DNA from: Pseudomonadota bacterium
GTDB lineage: Bacteria; Pseudomonadota; Alphaproteobacteria; Rhizobiales; Devosiaceae
Assembly: GCA_023388175.1 (NCBI GenBank)
Contig: JAEWGT010000015.1
Span: forward strand, 139,887 to 203,886
DNA: 64,000 nucleotides
Reading direction: 5' to 3'
Part shown: positions 53,139 to 62,035 of the stretch, one piece after another
Numbering within the stretch: the first letter of the stretch is position 1
How the letters are laid out: the number at the start of each line of letters is the position of its first letter
The notes under the pieces: model-generated
The model's input: only the letters and a program-made list of their open reading frames with translations
Database searches by the model: none
What the model was told of the DNA's origin: nothing
Translations under genes and position numbers: made by a program

Positions 53139-53177
53139 CCCCAACCCTGCCTCCCCCTTTTGCGGGGGGAGGTTGGG
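53139..53177. repeat. GC-rich palindromic element after rnj
   Basis: Inner stem CCTCCCCC/GGGGGAGG (53150-53157/53165-53172) and outer stem CCCAA/TTGGG (53140-53144/53173-53177) with a five-base bulge, followed by TGGGGG. This type of CCCTCCCC-loop-GGGGAGGG sequence is common as an interspersed intergenic element in alphaproteobacterial genomes and may end the rnj message. Confidence 0.5.
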
Positions 53178-53256
53178 TGGGGGTTCTTCAATACGCCCGC
53201 ACCCCGCGACAACCTCGCCACTTCCGCCATCGCGGCATCCGCGCTAGAAGCTGTCC

Positions 53257-53508
53257 ATGCAATACGGTTCAATCCTCGCGGTCTATTTCATTGTCTGGTG
53301 GCTTACCTTCGTCATGGTGCTGCCTATCGGCAGCCAGAGCCACCATGAGACCGGGGCAGAGATTGTTGCCGGATCTGACCCTGGCGCGCCGCTCAAGCCG
53401 CGCCTGCTGTTCAAGGCGCTGCTGACCACCGGCCTCTCTGCCGTGTTTACCGCCCTTCTGCTTTGGGGCCTCTCCAACGAGACATTGCATCACTACTGGA
53501 ATCGCTAG
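53257..53508 (+). CDS. DUF1467 family membrane protein
   Basis: 83 aa with two transmembrane helices (about 6-26 and 52-72). The LPIGSQSHHETGAEIVAGSD loop between them is diagnostic for DUF1467, found in alphaproteobacteria between RNase J and proS. Function unknown. Convergent with the next gene by a 2-base gap. Confidence 0.87.
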   Translation: MQYGSILAVYFIVWWLTFVMVLPIGSQSHHETGAEIVAGSDPGAPLKPRLLFKALLTTGLSAVFTALLLWGLSNETLHHYWNR

Positions 53509-53510
53509 GC

Positions 53511-53828
53511 CTATTTGCGTTTCGCGGCGCCGTGGGCATGCGCCATGGCGAGGGCCGCTTGCACATCCTCCTTCGTAGCCGGTTCGAGCCACATCGTGGT
53601 CCAGCCCTGGCGGCCCCAAGCATTGTCAATTGCCTCAAATATCTCGGGCGCGACCATTTGCTTCAGCGCCTGCTCTTCGGGCGTGAACTTGATATTGGCC
53701 GATAACCTGTCTGCTGCCAGCGTCGCATAGATGCGGTTGACCTTGAAGGCTGTGCGCTCGAAATGCGGTGCCGAAACGGTGCCGGGCAGGGCCATCGCAA
53801 TTGTTGTGAAGATTTCAGAATTTGCCAT
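53511..53828 (-). CDS. MmcQ/YjbR family DNA-binding-like protein
   Basis: 105 aa with a double-wing/CyaY-like fold: LPGTVSAPHFERTAFKVNRI, LSANIKFTPEEQALK and the WGRQGWTTMWLEPATKEDV motif near the C-terminus. Family members are small and their function is not established. Start at 53828 (MANSEIF) chosen over an 11-residue extension. A minus-strand terminator sits just upstream of it. Confidence 0.83.
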   Translation of the reverse strand: MANSEIFTTIAMALPGTVSAPHFERTAFKVNRIYATLAADRLSANIKFTPEEQALKQMVAPEIFEAIDNAWGRQGWTTMWLEPATKEDVQAALAMAHAHGAAKRK

Positions 53829-53850
53829 AGAGCTTTGTCCTGAAACAAAA

Positions 53851-53874
53851 AAGCGGGGCACTGGGGCCCCGCTT
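53851..53874 (-). terminator. Minus-strand intrinsic terminator upstream of the MmcQ gene
   Basis: AAGCGGGGC/GCCCCGCTT stem (9 bp, loop ACTGGG) whose T run (TTTTTT) is on the minus strand. It would end a minus-strand transcript coming from 53875 or beyond, but no protein gene on that strand is visible there. Confidence 0.75.
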
Positions 53875-53990
53875 GAATAAGTTTGTTCGACAATACGCTG
53901 GTCTTAGGCGCGCTACGAAAGCGGCTGCCAACGCTCCTCCCTTGACGTTGTCGACGTCCGGCGGTTTGGGCCGCCTTTGTTTTATTGCGC
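53875..53990 (+). ncRNA. Candidate small RNA with anti-Shine-Dalgarno motif
   Basis: Between rpoC-like terminators: the plus strand ends in GGCGG-TTTGGG-CCGCC followed by TTTGTTTTATT (about 53970-53996), an intrinsic terminator. Upstream is CGCTCCTCCC (53932-53941), an exposed anti-Shine-Dalgarno stretch next to a GACGT/GACGTC hairpin. Short RNAs with CCUCCUCCC motifs and a terminator are a known alphaproteobacterial type (cuckoo/alpha-r families). A promoter was not identified with confidence. Confidence 0.35.
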
Positions 53991-54125
53991 CGGACCCTAA
54001 CAACACTTTTTGGGTCTGCCAAGTAGATTCTGCATAGCTTGCATGCTTGCATCGAATGGACGGTTGGGCTTTGAGTGGGCATCAACAGTCCTTACGAGTC
54101 GAAGCACCTGTTTTGTGGAGTTCCC

Positions 54126-55475
54126 ATGCGCCTTTCCCGATATTTTCTGCCGGTGCTGCGTGACGTACCCAAGGAAGCCGAGATCGTTTCGCACCGGCTG
54201 ATGCTGCGCGCCGGCATGATCCGCCAGCAGGCCTCCGGCCTCTATTCCTGGTTGCCGCTCGGCTACAAGGTGCTGATGAAGGTGCAGAAGATCATCGAGG
54301 AGGAGCAGAACCGCTCCGGCGCAATCGAACTGCTCATGCCCACTATCCAGTCCGCTGATCTGTGGCGCGAGTCGGGGCGCTATGACGCCTATGGCAAGGA
54401 AATGCTGCGCATCGAGGACCGGCACGAGCGCGAATTCCTCTATGGGCCCACCAATGAGGAAATGATCACAGACATTTTCCGCACCTATGTTAAGTCCTAC
54501 AAGGACTTGCCGCTGAACCTCTACCACATCCAGTGGAAGTTCCGCGACGAGGTGCGCCCGCGCTTCGGCACCATGCGCAGCCGCGAATTCCTGATGAAGG
54601 ATGCTTATTCCTTCGACCTGACCAAGGAAGCCGCCGTCGCCGCCTATGAGCGCATGTTCGTCGCCTATCTGCGCACCTATGCCCGCATGGGCCTGACCGC
54701 CATTCCGATGCGCGCCGATACCGGTCCCATCGGCGGCGATCTCAGCCATGAATGGATCATCCTGGCGGAAACCGGCGAAAGCCAGGTCTTCTGCCACCGC
54801 GATCTGCTGGACAAGCCCATTCCCGGCAAGGACGTGGATTTCCGCGGCGACCTCAAGCCCATCTTCAACGACTGGACCTCGCTTTATGCGGCGACCGAGG
54901 AAATGGTCGATCACGCCGAATACGAAGCGGCAGTCCCCGAGGACAAGCGCGTCTCGGCCCGTGGCATCGAAGTCGGTCACATCTTCTATTTCGGCACCAA
55001 ATATTCCGAGCCGATGAAGGCCAGTGTCACCGGGAATGATGGCAAGGAAACCGTGGTCCATATGGGCTCCTACGGTATTGGCCTGACCCGCGTCGTTCCG
55101 GCCATTATCGAAGCCATGCACGATGAGAACGGCATTGTGTGGCCGGTTTCAGTTGCGCCATTCGAGGCTGTGCTGATCAATCTGAAGGCTGGTGATGCAG
55201 ACACCGATGCTGCCTGCGACGCCCTCTATGCCGAGCTGACCGCTGCGGGCCTCGACATGCTCTATGACGACCGCGATCAGCCTGCGGGCTCCAAGTTCGC
55301 CACGGCCGATCTGGTCGGCATTCCCTATCAACTGATTTTGGGCCCGCGTGGCCTTAAATCCGGCGAAGTCGAGATCAAGCATCGCAAGAGTGGCGAGCGC
55401 GAGACCCTGCCCCTGTCCGGGGCGGTGGAACGCCTCAGGAGCCTCATCGAACCGCAGCGGATGACCGACATTTGA
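54126..55475 (+). CDS. proS: Prolyl-tRNA synthetase (short alphaproteobacterial type)
   Basis: 449 aa class II synthetase: MRLSRYFLPVLRDVPKEAEI, motif 2 region FRDEVRPRFGTMRSREF, motif 3 GSYGIGLTRVV, and a C-terminal anticodon-binding domain. It lacks the ~180-aa editing insertion of the E. coli form, as usual in this class. Start chosen at 54126 with GGAG upstream; the upstream extension is not conserved. The stop overlaps the lolC TTG. Confidence 0.96.
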   Translation: MRLSRYFLPVLRDVPKEAEIVSHRLMLRAGMIRQQASGLYSWLPLGYKVLMKVQKIIEEEQNRSGAIELLMPTIQSADLWRESGRYDAYGKEMLRIEDRHEREFLYGPTNEEMITDIFRTYVKSYKDLPLNLYHIQWKFRDEVRPRFGTMRSREFLMKDAYSFDLTKEAAVAAYERMFVAYLRTYARMGLTAIPMRADTGPIGGDLSHEWIILAETGESQVFCHRDLLDKPIPGKDVDFRGDLKPIFNDWTSLYAATEEMVDHAEYEAAVPEDKRVSARGIEVGHIFYFGTKYSEPMKASVTGNDGKETVVHMGSYGIGLTRVVPAIIEAMHDENGIVWPVSVAPFEAVLINLKAGDADTDAACDALYAELTAAGLDMLYDDRDQPAGSKFATADLVGIPYQLILGPRGLKSGEVEIKHRKSGERETLPLSGAVERLRSLIEPQRMTDI

Positions 55476-56842
55476 CCAACAGCACGCAAGCCGCCCCGGC
55501 GAACCGGACACGCCCTTTCGCCCGGTTTGAATGGATGATTGCCGGGCGCTATCTGCGCGCCCGCCGCAAGGAAGCCTTCATTTCGGTGATTGCCAGCCTG
55601 ACCATGGTTGGCGTGGCCATCGGCGTGGCGACGCTGATTGTTGTCATGTCCGTGATGAACGGTTTCCGGGGCGAGCTTCTGGACAAGATCCTCGGCCTCA
55701 ATGGCCACTTCACCGCCTATCCTATCGAGAGCCAGTTTACCGACTACAAGGAAACCGTAACCGCGCTCGAACAGGTCGATGGCGTCACCTTCGCCGTCTA
55801 TTTCGTCGAGGGCCAGGTTCTGGCCACCGGGCGGGGTAATTCCAGCGGCGTCACCGTGCGCGGCATGGACGAGGAAAACCTGAAAAAGCTCACGCTCCTG
55901 TACAACGGGGCAGAACAGGGCGGTTTTGACCAGTGGGACGATAGCCGCGGCGTCGCCATCGGCTACCGGCTGGCGCAGACGCTCGGGCTTGGCATTGGCG
56001 ACCAGGTCCAGATCATCAATCCCGAAGGCACGATGACGCCCTTCGGCTCCACGCCCCAGATCCGCTCCTATCCGGTCAATGCCATCTTCAATCTCGGCAT
56101 GGTCGAGTTCGATAGCTTCTTCATGTATATGCCGCTTGAGCCTGCGCAGGACTATTTCAAGATGGTCGACGAGGTGCTGAAGCCCGGCGTCGCGCAACTG
56201 AGCCCGCTGGCGACCGACGCGGAAATCGACGCCGCCTATGAGCGCATTCCCCGGGCCTCGGCTGTCGAGGTCTTCATCACCAATCCCGATGATGTCACCG
56301 TCATGCGCCAGCGCCTGCAGGCATCCCCCGGCGTGCGCCCGCTCATCCTTACCTCCTGGCAGGAGCGCAACCAGACCTTCTTCTCGGCTCTGCAGGTCGA
56401 GCGCGTGGTGATGTTCACCATCCTCTCGATGATCATCCTTGTCGCGGCCTTCAACATCATTTCCAGCCTCATCATGCTGGTAAAGGACAAGAGCGCCGAT
56501 ATCGCCGTTTTGCGCACCATGGGCGCCACGCGCGGATCAATCATGCGCATCTTCTCGATCACCGGCACGGCCATCGGCGTCATCGGCACGCTGGCGGGGA
56601 CTGTCATCGGCCTCATTGTCGCGGCCAATGCCGAAAGCCTTCGCGCCTCGATTTCCAACCTGCTCGGCGTCGCCCTTTTCCCGCCCGAAGTGTTTTTCCT
56701 TTCCTCGCTGCCCAGCCGGACCGATCCGGTCGAGGTGACCGTGGTGGTCTGCATGGCGCTGGGCCTCAGCTTCCTCGCCACCATCTATCCGGCCTGGCGT
56801 GCGGCCCAATATGACCCGGTGGAGGCCCTGCGCTATGAATAA
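55472..56842 (+). CDS. lolC: Lipoprotein-releasing ABC transporter permease LolC/LolE
   Basis: 456 aa with four transmembrane helices: one after the N-terminal FEWMIAGRYLRARRKEAF, three at the C-terminus, and a large periplasmic domain in between. MSVMNGFRGELLDKILG, ISSLIMLVKDKSADIAVLRTMGA and YPAWRAAQYDPVEALRYE are typical. With LolD it lifts lipoproteins from the inner membrane to LolA. Only one permease gene is present, so a homodimer is expected. TTG start at 55472 overlaps the proS stop. Confidence 0.92.
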   Translation: MTNSTQAAPANRTRPFARFEWMIAGRYLRARRKEAFISVIASLTMVGVAIGVATLIVVMSVMNGFRGELLDKILGLNGHFTAYPIESQFTDYKETVTALEQVDGVTFAVYFVEGQVLATGRGNSSGVTVRGMDEENLKKLTLLYNGAEQGGFDQWDDSRGVAIGYRLAQTLGLGIGDQVQIINPEGTMTPFGSTPQIRSYPVNAIFNLGMVEFDSFFMYMPLEPAQDYFKMVDEVLKPGVAQLSPLATDAEIDAAYERIPRASAVEVFITNPDDVTVMRQRLQASPGVRPLILTSWQERNQTFFSALQVERVVMFTILSMIILVAAFNIISSLIMLVKDKSADIAVLRTMGATRGSIMRIFSITGTAIGVIGTLAGTVIGLIVAANAESLRASISNLLGVALFPPEVFFLSSLPSRTDPVEVTVVVCMALGLSFLATIYPAWRAAQYDPVEALRYE

Positions 56843-57521
56843 GCCTCACCTACGTCTCGCTGGTGTTCACCGACACTATGGCGAGGGCGACAGAATGGTG
56901 CGCGTGCTGGAAGCGGCGGATCTCGTTGTTGAAAGCGGCGAAATGGTCGCGCTGGTCGCACCCTCCGGTGCTGGCAAATCGACCCTGCTGCATCTCTGCG
57001 GCCTGCTGGAATCGCCACAGGCGGGCGAAATCGAGATTGTCGGCCAGCCCACCAGCAAGCTCAACGACCGCGGCCGCACGCAGCTGCGCCGCTCGACCGT
57101 GGGCTATGTCTATCAGTTCCACCACCTGCTGCCCGAATTCACCGCGCTCGAAAACGTCGTCATGCCGCAGATCATTGCCGGCAAGGACCAGAAGGCGGCC
57201 GAAGCAAGGGCAATGGAACTGCTTGACCTGCTCGGCGTCGCTCCGCGCGCCAGCCATCGCCCTGCCGAATTGTCCGGCGGGGAGCAGCAGCGCATTGCCA
57301 TTGCCCGGGCGGCCGCCAATCATCCGCGCGTCATTCTGGCCGATGAACCCACAGGCAATCTCGACCCGGAAACCAGCGATCGGGTCTTCGAGGCGCTAAA
57401 GGCCCTGATCCGCAACGAAGGCGCCGCGGCGCTGATCGCCACCCACAATTACGATCTGGCCCGCCGCGCCGATCGGATTGTTACGATCAAGGGTGGGCTC
57501 GTGGTGCCCCACACGCTCTAA
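56835..57521 (+). CDS. lolD: Lipoprotein-releasing ABC transporter ATP-binding protein LolD
   Basis: 228 aa ATPase. Walker A APSGAGKST (Ala for the first Gly), Q-loop in YVYQFHHLLPEFTALEN, signature LSGGEQQRIAIARA and Walker B VILADEPTGNLD. The start (ATG 56835) lies inside the lolC end with an 8-base overlap, so synthesis is coupled. Pairs with LolC. Confidence 0.93.
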   Translation: MNKPHLRLAGVHRHYGEGDRMVRVLEAADLVVESGEMVALVAPSGAGKSTLLHLCGLLESPQAGEIEIVGQPTSKLNDRGRTQLRRSTVGYVYQFHHLLPEFTALENVVMPQIIAGKDQKAAEARAMELLDLLGVAPRASHRPAELSGGEQQRIAIARAAANHPRVILADEPTGNLDPETSDRVFEALKALIRNEGAAALIATHNYDLARRADRIVTIKGGLVVPHTL

Positions 57522-58019
57522 GCCGCGCTACTGCCACCACCTCTGGCTGCCACCCCCGCGCATGCAAGGGTCCATCTCCGCAACCCCGGCATATCAGGAT
57601 GGAATCCGGCCTGCGCGGGATGGATGGTGGCGCGTGTGTGAAATTTATCCTCACGCTCAAAACTGCAGCCATACTGGTCTCATCTCTCCCGCGATGGACG
57701 GACTGCAGCGAACAGTTGCGGGAGGAACCGCCGGAACCAGGTCGCTCTGGTGCCGCGTTCCGGATCGGCCGTGCTGTTGGCGAGCGTCCAATGGCACGCG
57801 GATTCGATCTGTCCGACAAATGCGGGATCCCGAGGCAGCGACGTCTCTATTATCTAACTTTACTGAGACGCACGCGCCTCGGGATACGTCCATCCTCCCC
57901 ACCGGAAGCCTTGGCCGACCGGCGCTTGGCCATGTCCCGAATCTTAACACCCGCGGAATCTCTCCTAACGATTTCCTAACCAGTTAACCCGTGTCCCCGG
58001 TTTCACCGCTGTTCCTGTC
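57522..58019. other. Intergenic region between lolD and the SOS-type small gene
   Basis: About 500 bases with no gene I can support; two weak open frames on the plus strand have no family-like sequence or ribosome site. Scattered short inverted repeats only. Confidence 0.5.
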
Positions 58020-58048
58020 TGGACGAGAACAAAAATCGAACATATAAG
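58020..58048 (+). promoter_or_regulatory. Promoter with LexA (SOS) box in the spacer
   Basis: -35 TGGACG (58020-58025), 17-base spacer, -10 TATAAG (58043-58048). The spacer contains GAACAAAAATCGAAC (58027-58041), a GAAC-N7-GAAC direct repeat, the known LexA box of alphaproteobacteria. A LexA dimer there would block RNA polymerase. A third GAAC follows at 58048-58051. Serves the 32-codon gene at 58076 and perhaps dnaE. Confidence 0.72.
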
Positions 58049-58075
58049 AACAATACAGAAACACAGGAGATAGAG

Positions 58076-58174
58076 ATGCTCGATTTCGTCAAGGACTTCG
58101 CCGCTTTCGTGACCTTGGGCGTGTTCACCGTGGGCTCGCTGACCTGGATGGATATCATCACCAAACTGGTGTGA
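58076..58174 (+). CDS. 32-aa membrane micro-protein, likely SOS-induced (SidA-like)
   Basis: Very short gene: ATG with AGGAG 8 bases upstream, 32 codons, TGA. The peptide starts MLDFVKDFAAFVTLGVFTVG and continues into a hydrophobic helix, about residues 7-27, ending in a short polar tail with WMDIITKLV. A 21-residue bitopic helix with a short charged N-terminus matches the layout of Caulobacter SidA, a 29-aa SOS-induced inhibitor of division that binds the divisome. The LexA box upstream supports this. dnaE begins 74 bases downstream with its own ribosome site. Homology to SidA is not proven. Confidence 0.6.
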   Translation: MLDFVKDFAAFVTLGVFTVGSLTWMDIITKLV

Positions 58175-58247
58175 TGGCTGTGGATTGAACGCTCTGTGGT
58201 TTGACCTCGCGCCAAGCCTGCCACAGAGTCCGCATCAGGAGATGCAC

Positions 58248-61200
58248 ATGCGCGGCCCCGGCTTCATTCACCTTCACGTCCACTCTGCCTTTTCCCTTCT
58301 TGAAGGGGCTTTGCAGCTTGAGACAATCCTCAAGATGGCCGCGGCTGACCAGCAGCCGGCGCTCGGCATTGCCGATACCAACAATCTGTTCGGCGCGCTG
58401 GAATTCTCCGAGAAGGCCGCCAAGAAGGGCATCCAGCCCTTGATCGGTGTCGAATTAGCTGTTGATTTTGCAGCAGCGGAAGAGCGGGTCAGCGAACGCG
58501 GCCATGTGGCATGGTCAGGCAAATCCAGCATTGTGCTGATGGCGCAATCGGAGGAGGGGTTTTCCAATCTCTCTCAACTGGTGTCGCGCTCCTATCTCGA
58601 AAGCCGTGATGGACTGGCTCGGGCCAGCCTTGACTGGATGCACCGCGACGGCCTCTCGGGCATCATCTGTCTTTCCGGCGGGCCGGAGGGCGCTATCGAC
58701 ATGGCTTTTGCCCAAGGGCAGGACGCCAATGCCACGAGACGCCTGGATCGGCTGGCCGATCTCTTCGGCGACCGCTTCTATATCGAATTGCAGCGCCATG
58801 GCCGGCCAATGGAAGCCGGCGTCGAACCGCGCCTCATCGATTATGCCTATGCCAAGGGTATCCCGCTGGTCGCCACCAACGAGCCCTTTTTCAAGAGCGA
58901 AAAGGAATTCGAGGCGCATGATGCGCTACTGGCAATTGCCGGCGGTTCCGTGCTCGCCCAGACCGAACGGAGAAAGCTCGGCGATCAGTATTATTTCAAG
59001 ACTCGGGCCGAGATGGTGGAGCTGTTCGCCGATCTGCCCGAGGCATTGGATTCAACGGTAGAAATCGCCAGGCGCATTGCCTATCGACCACGCACGCGCG
59101 GACCCATTCTGCCGAAATTCGCTGCGGGCTCGCACGATAGCGAAGATGCCGTTGTCGCCGCGGAAGCGGCGGCGCTCCGAAAGATTGCCGTCGAGGGGCT
59201 GGACAAGCGCCTCGAAGTAACCGGCATTGCGCCGGGCAAGACCGAGGCCGAATATCGTGAGCGGCTCGATTTCGAGCTCTCCATCATCGAGAAGATGAAA
59301 TTCCCCGGCTACTTCCTCATCGTGGCCGACTTTATCCAATGGGCCAAGGCCCATGACATTCCGGTGGGGCCAGGGCGCGGTTCAGGCGCAGGCTCTCTCG
59401 TGGCCTATGCCACGACCATCACGGACCTCGACCCGCTCCGCTACAACCTGCTGTTCGAGCGCTTCCTCAATCCCGAACGCGTCTCGATGCCCGACTTCGA
59501 TATCGACTTCTGCCAGGACCGGCGCGAGGAAGTCATCGACTATGTGCAGGACAAGTACGGCACCAGCCAGGTCGCGCAGATCATCACCTTTGGTACGCTG
59601 CAGGCCCGCGCCGTGCTGCGCGATGTGGGGCGCGTCCTGCAGATGCCCTATGGGCAGGTGGACCGCATCTGCAAGCTGGTACCCGCCAATCCCGCTGATC
59701 CGTGGTCGGTCGAGCGGACGCTGAAGGAAATTCCGCAATTCAAGCAGATGGTCGACGAAGACGAGACCGTCGCGCAGCTTGTCGAAATCGCGCAGGCGCT
59801 CGAAGGCCTGTTCCGCCATGCTTCGACCCATGCCGCCGGCATCGTCATCGGCGACCGCCCCTTGCAGGAATTGCTGCCGCTCTACCGCGATCCGCGCTCG
59901 GACATGCCGGTAACGCAATACAATCTGAAATGGGTTGAGCCTGCGGGGCTGGTCAAGTTCGACTTCCTGGGCCTCAAGACGCTGACCACCATCCGCTATG
60001 CCGTGGACATGGTGAAAAAGCGCGGCATCGAACTCGATATCGACGCCATCCCCATAGAAGACGCAGCGACTTACAAACTTTACGCCCGGGGCGATACCTA
60101 CGGCATCTTCCAGTTTGAATCCTCGGGCATGCGCCGGGCGCTGATGGAACTCAAGCCCGACCGCATCGAAGACCTGATCGCCATGAACGCGCTCTATCGG
60201 CCTGGTCCGATGGACAATATTCCGAGCTTCATCAACAGAAAGCACGGCACGGAAAAGGTCGTCTATCCCCACCCGGCCTTGTCGGAAGTGCTCGACGAAA
60301 CTTACGGCATCATTGTCTATCAGGAACAGGTGATGCAGATCGCTCAGCTCCTGTCCGGCTATTCGCTTGGTGAAGCCGACATGCTGCGCCGCGCCATGGG
60401 CAAGAAGATCAAGGCTGAAATGGACGCCCAGCGCGTCCGTTTCCGCAATGGCTCGGGGCCGCAGGGTGTCAGCGAGGCTTTGGCTGACGAGATCTTCGAT
60501 CTGCTCGCCAAGTTTGCCAATTACGGCTTCAACAAGAGCCACGCCGCCGCCTATGCCTGGGTGTCTTACCAGACGGCCTATCTCAAGGAACATTTCCCGC
60601 ACGAATTCTACGCGGCGTCGATGACGCTCGACATGGCGCAAACCGACAAGCTTTCTGATTTCCGCCGCGAAGCCGGAAAGAAGGGCATTGAGGTTGTTCC
60701 GCCTTGCGTCAACCAGTCCGAAGTCGTGTTTTCGGTCAAGGACGATCGCATCCATTATGGCCTTTCGGCCGTGAAGGGCGTCGGTCGTGCAATGGCGGAG
60801 CACATCGTCGAAGTGCGCGGCAATACGCCGTTCAAGGACCTTGGCGATTTTGCACGCCGGGTCGATCCGCGCGTCTTGAACAAGCGGACGCTTGAAACAC
60901 TGGTCAATGCCGGAGCTTTCGACGCTCTGGCGCCACGCCGCGAAATTGCATTCGCTGCGGTTGAATCCGTCATTGCCACCGCACAATCGCTGACAGCTGA
61001 CCGCAGTTCGGGTCAGGTGTCGATGTTCGACAGCGCCGAGGAGGAGCCATTTCGCCTGCCGACCGGGGTGGCTGTATGGAATTCGACCGAGCGCGCCGAC
61101 CGCGAATTAGCGGCGATTGGCTTCCACCTGTCGGCTCACCCGCTGGATGCCTACGCAGACCTGTTCGAAAAACTTCGCGTTCAGCGCTGGAGCGACTTCG

Positions 61201-61703
61201 AGCGTGCGGTAAAGGACGGAGCTGGGGCAGGGCGGCTTGCCGGCACCATCTCGTCGCGTAACGACAGGCGAACCAAAAAGGGCACGCCGATGATGATCCT
61301 GACGCTGTCGGATCAGAGCGGCACATTCGAGTGCATCGCCTTTTCCGAGCAGATCAGTGAGTACGGAGCCATTCTGCAGCCTGGCAATTCGGTAATCCTT
61401 CAGGTGGGCGCCGATGAACGGGCTGAAGGCATTTCCGTTCGACTGATGGCTGCGGAGCCCATTGAAGGTCAGGCCGAAAAGATCGACCGTCGCCTGACGA
61501 TTTTCATGGCCGACGCCAAGGCGTTGGGGCCGACCAGCGCACAGCTCAAGCGCGGCGGCAACGCTACCGTGAATTTCGTCGTGATCCGCGATGGTGGATT
61601 GCGGGAATACGAGGTCGAGTTGCCCGGCAAATACGCCGTTAGCGCAGAAGTGGCCGGTGGCATAAAGGCGCTTGATGGCGTGACAGACGTCCGCTTCGTT
61701 TAA
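58248..61703 (+). CDS. dnaE: DNA polymerase III alpha subunit
   Basis: 1151 aa replicative polymerase. N-terminal PHP domain (FIHLHVHSAFSLLEGAL), catalytic palm with PDFDIDFCQDRREEV carrying the two metal-binding Asp, then the fingers and tandem HhH and OB domains. Residues near GRGSGAGSLVAYATTITDLDP and SMPDFD are typical of DnaE1. Start at ATG 58248, with AGGAG six bases upstream; an ATG at 58242 directly abuts that site and a longer frame to 58185 is not family-like. Could be partly co-transcribed with the SOS micro-protein gene. Confidence 0.96.
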   Translation: MRGPGFIHLHVHSAFSLLEGALQLETILKMAAADQQPALGIADTNNLFGALEFSEKAAKKGIQPLIGVELAVDFAAAEERVSERGHVAWSGKSSIVLMAQSEEGFSNLSQLVSRSYLESRDGLARASLDWMHRDGLSGIICLSGGPEGAIDMAFAQGQDANATRRLDRLADLFGDRFYIELQRHGRPMEAGVEPRLIDYAYAKGIPLVATNEPFFKSEKEFEAHDALLAIAGGSVLAQTERRKLGDQYYFKTRAEMVELFADLPEALDSTVEIARRIAYRPRTRGPILPKFAAGSHDSEDAVVAAEAAALRKIAVEGLDKRLEVTGIAPGKTEAEYRERLDFELSIIEKMKFPGYFLIVADFIQWAKAHDIPVGPGRGSGAGSLVAYATTITDLDPLRYNLLFERFLNPERVSMPDFDIDFCQDRREEVIDYVQDKYGTSQVAQIITFGTLQARAVLRDVGRVLQMPYGQVDRICKLVPANPADPWSVERTLKEIPQFKQMVDEDETVAQLVEIAQALEGLFRHASTHAAGIVIGDRPLQELLPLYRDPRSDMPVTQYNLKWVEPAGLVKFDFLGLKTLTTIRYAVDMVKKRGIELDIDAIPIEDAATYKLYARGDTYGIFQFESSGMRRALMELKPDRIEDLIAMNALYRPGPMDNIPSFINRKHGTEKVVYPHPALSEVLDETYGIIVYQEQVMQIAQLLSGYSLGEADMLRRAMGKKIKAEMDAQRVRFRNGSGPQGVSEALADEIFDLLAKFANYGFNKSHAAAYAWVSYQTAYLKEHFPHEFYAASMTLDMAQTDKLSDFRREAGKKGIEVVPPCVNQSEVVFSVKDDRIHYGLSAVKGVGRAMAEHIVEVRGNTPFKDLGDFARRVDPRVLNKRTLETLVNAGAFDALAPRREIAFAAVESVIATAQSLTADRSSGQVSMFDSAEEEPFRLPTGVAVWNSTERADRELAAIGFHLSAHPLDAYADLFEKLRVQRWSDFERAVKDGAGAGRLAGTISSRNDRRTKKGTPMMILTLSDQSGTFECIAFSEQISEYGAILQPGNSVILQVGADERAEGISVRLMAAEPIEGQAEKIDRRLTIFMADAKALGPTSAQLKRGGNATVNFVVIRDGGLREYEVELPGKYAVSAEVAGGIKALDGVTDVRFV

Positions 61704-62035
61704 TGGACGCGGGAGAGGGGAGCATTGCCCATCCTCTCCCGCTGGGGCTTTCACCTTTGTCCCCGCATGTTGCAGCGGGTCTATGATCGAATAATAGCAT
61801 TCAGAACAAGCTGGTTGCTTGACAAGTTTGTGAGACTTTTATCGAGCGATTTGGCGGGCAGGCCTGCAATGGCTTGCGCAAACGGCAATGTTCACCTATA
61901 TGGCCCACGCGTTCGGCATCTTGCTGACGTGATCACACACACGAGGCAGGCGTTCCTTCCAGGGAATTCCATCCGGTGGCGGGCTTCCGTCGCAACGCTT
62001 CGTGGCGGCATCAACCGGTTAAGGAGCAGCCCATC
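61704..62035 (+). other. Intergenic region between dnaE and rpsB
   Basis: 332 bases. A 10-bp hairpin GCGGGAGAGG/CCTCTCCCGC (61709-61718/61733-61742) closely follows the dnaE stop and may terminate it, although no T run follows. Further on, TTGACA (61818-61823) is a good -35 for rpsB, with an AT-rich TTTATCG as a weak -10. The leader is long enough for rpsB autoregulation; no known S2-leader motif was confirmed. Confidence 0.45.

Noticed and set aside
57522..58019. Small plus-strand open frames between lolD and the SOS promoter
   Set aside because: No ribosome-binding sites and no family-like sequence; composition looks non-coding.
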